Shown: positions 23,569 to 23,589 of the stretch, in pieces
Layout of the letters: each line of letters starts with the position of its first letter
Numbering within the stretch: position 1 is the first letter of the stretch
Source: Pedobacter sp. UBA5917
Lineage (GTDB): Bacteria; Bacteroidota; Bacteroidia; Sphingobacteriales; Sphingobacteriaceae
Length of the DNA stretch: 23,589 nucleotides
Assembly: GCF_002432345.1 (NCBI RefSeq)
Contig: NZ_DJDT01000190.1
Span: 1-23,589, forward strand
Reading direction: 5' to 3'
Notes under the pieces: model-generated
Database searches by the model: none
Told to the model about the DNA's origin: nothing
Seen by the model: the letters and a program-made list of their open reading frames with translations, nothing else
Translations under genes and position numbers: made by a program

Positions 23569-23582
23569 ATGCCGCGGGGCAT
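23569..23582. repeat. Short palindrome at the right edge
   Basis: ATGCC/GGCAT around GCGG, followed by GGTACTT at the window end. It looks like the start of a longer dispersed repeat cut off by the window. The rest of 23439-23568 shows no gene. Confidence 0.4.
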
Positions 23583-23589
23583 GGTACTT

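Overview
The window looks like chromosomal DNA of a Bacteroidota bacterium, most likely a Sphingobacteriaceae (Pedobacter-like) species. Reasons: moderate-to-low GC; two large TonB-dependent/beta-barrel receptors with N-terminal carboxypeptidase-regulatory-like domains; Bacteroidota-type promoters (TAnnTTTG); an ECF sigma / anti-sigma / DUF4097-like cluster; a CarB without its C-terminal regulatory domain; weak Shine-Dalgarno signals with several TTG starts; and many short palindromic intergenic repeats of the kind scattered through these genomes. The genus is inference from gene content, not a measured match. No tRNA, rRNA, CRISPR array, prophage or complete insertion sequence was seen.

Layout. 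(1) 1-2872: a palindromic repeat, an ECF-type promoter, and a surface beta-barrel receptor gene ending in a strong bidirectional terminator. (2) 2985-8922, minus strand: a thiamine-related unit read right to left. It has a promoter, a TPP riboswitch with a terminator-like hairpin, a TonB-dependent receptor (TTG start), thiE, a DoxX-like membrane protein, a degenerate thiamin-pyrophosphokinase-like protein and a GNAT acetyltransferase. Outer-membrane uptake and thiamine phosphate synthesis are under TPP control, but no recognisable inner-membrane thiamine transporter (PnuT) is present, which draws attention to the DoxX-like protein. (3) 9042-9749: a palindrome trio, a NadR-like kinase, and a minus-strand terminator with no gene behind it, suggesting a small RNA. 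(4) 10102-13512: a small secreted protein, then carB with its own promoter and a hairpin/U-tract in its leader. (5) 13526-14019: about 500 bp of repeats ending in an ECF-type promoter. (6) 14039-17143: ECF sigma factor, overlapping membrane-anchored anti-sigma candidate, a secreted repetitive beta-strand protein, and a TlpA-like thioredoxin. (7) 17260-20711: a Pr6Pr-like membrane protein convergent with a bestrophin-type channel, then an MHS-family transporter coupled to an 83-residue membrane protein. (8) 20712-21134: repeats only. (9) 21135-23438, minus strand: an RlmI-like rRNA methyltransferase and a LacI-family repressor.

Two links between separated genes stand out. The receptor at 391 and the sigma factor at 14039 have upstream motifs of the same sequence and spacing (GNAAC then GTCTTAT, both 29 bp), suggesting one ECF regulon including autoregulation. 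Several intergenic repeats (59-161, 2899-2972, 6153-6181, 20758-20865) differ inside but share CGTCA/TGACG or related ends, as expected of one family of non-autonomous palindromic elements.
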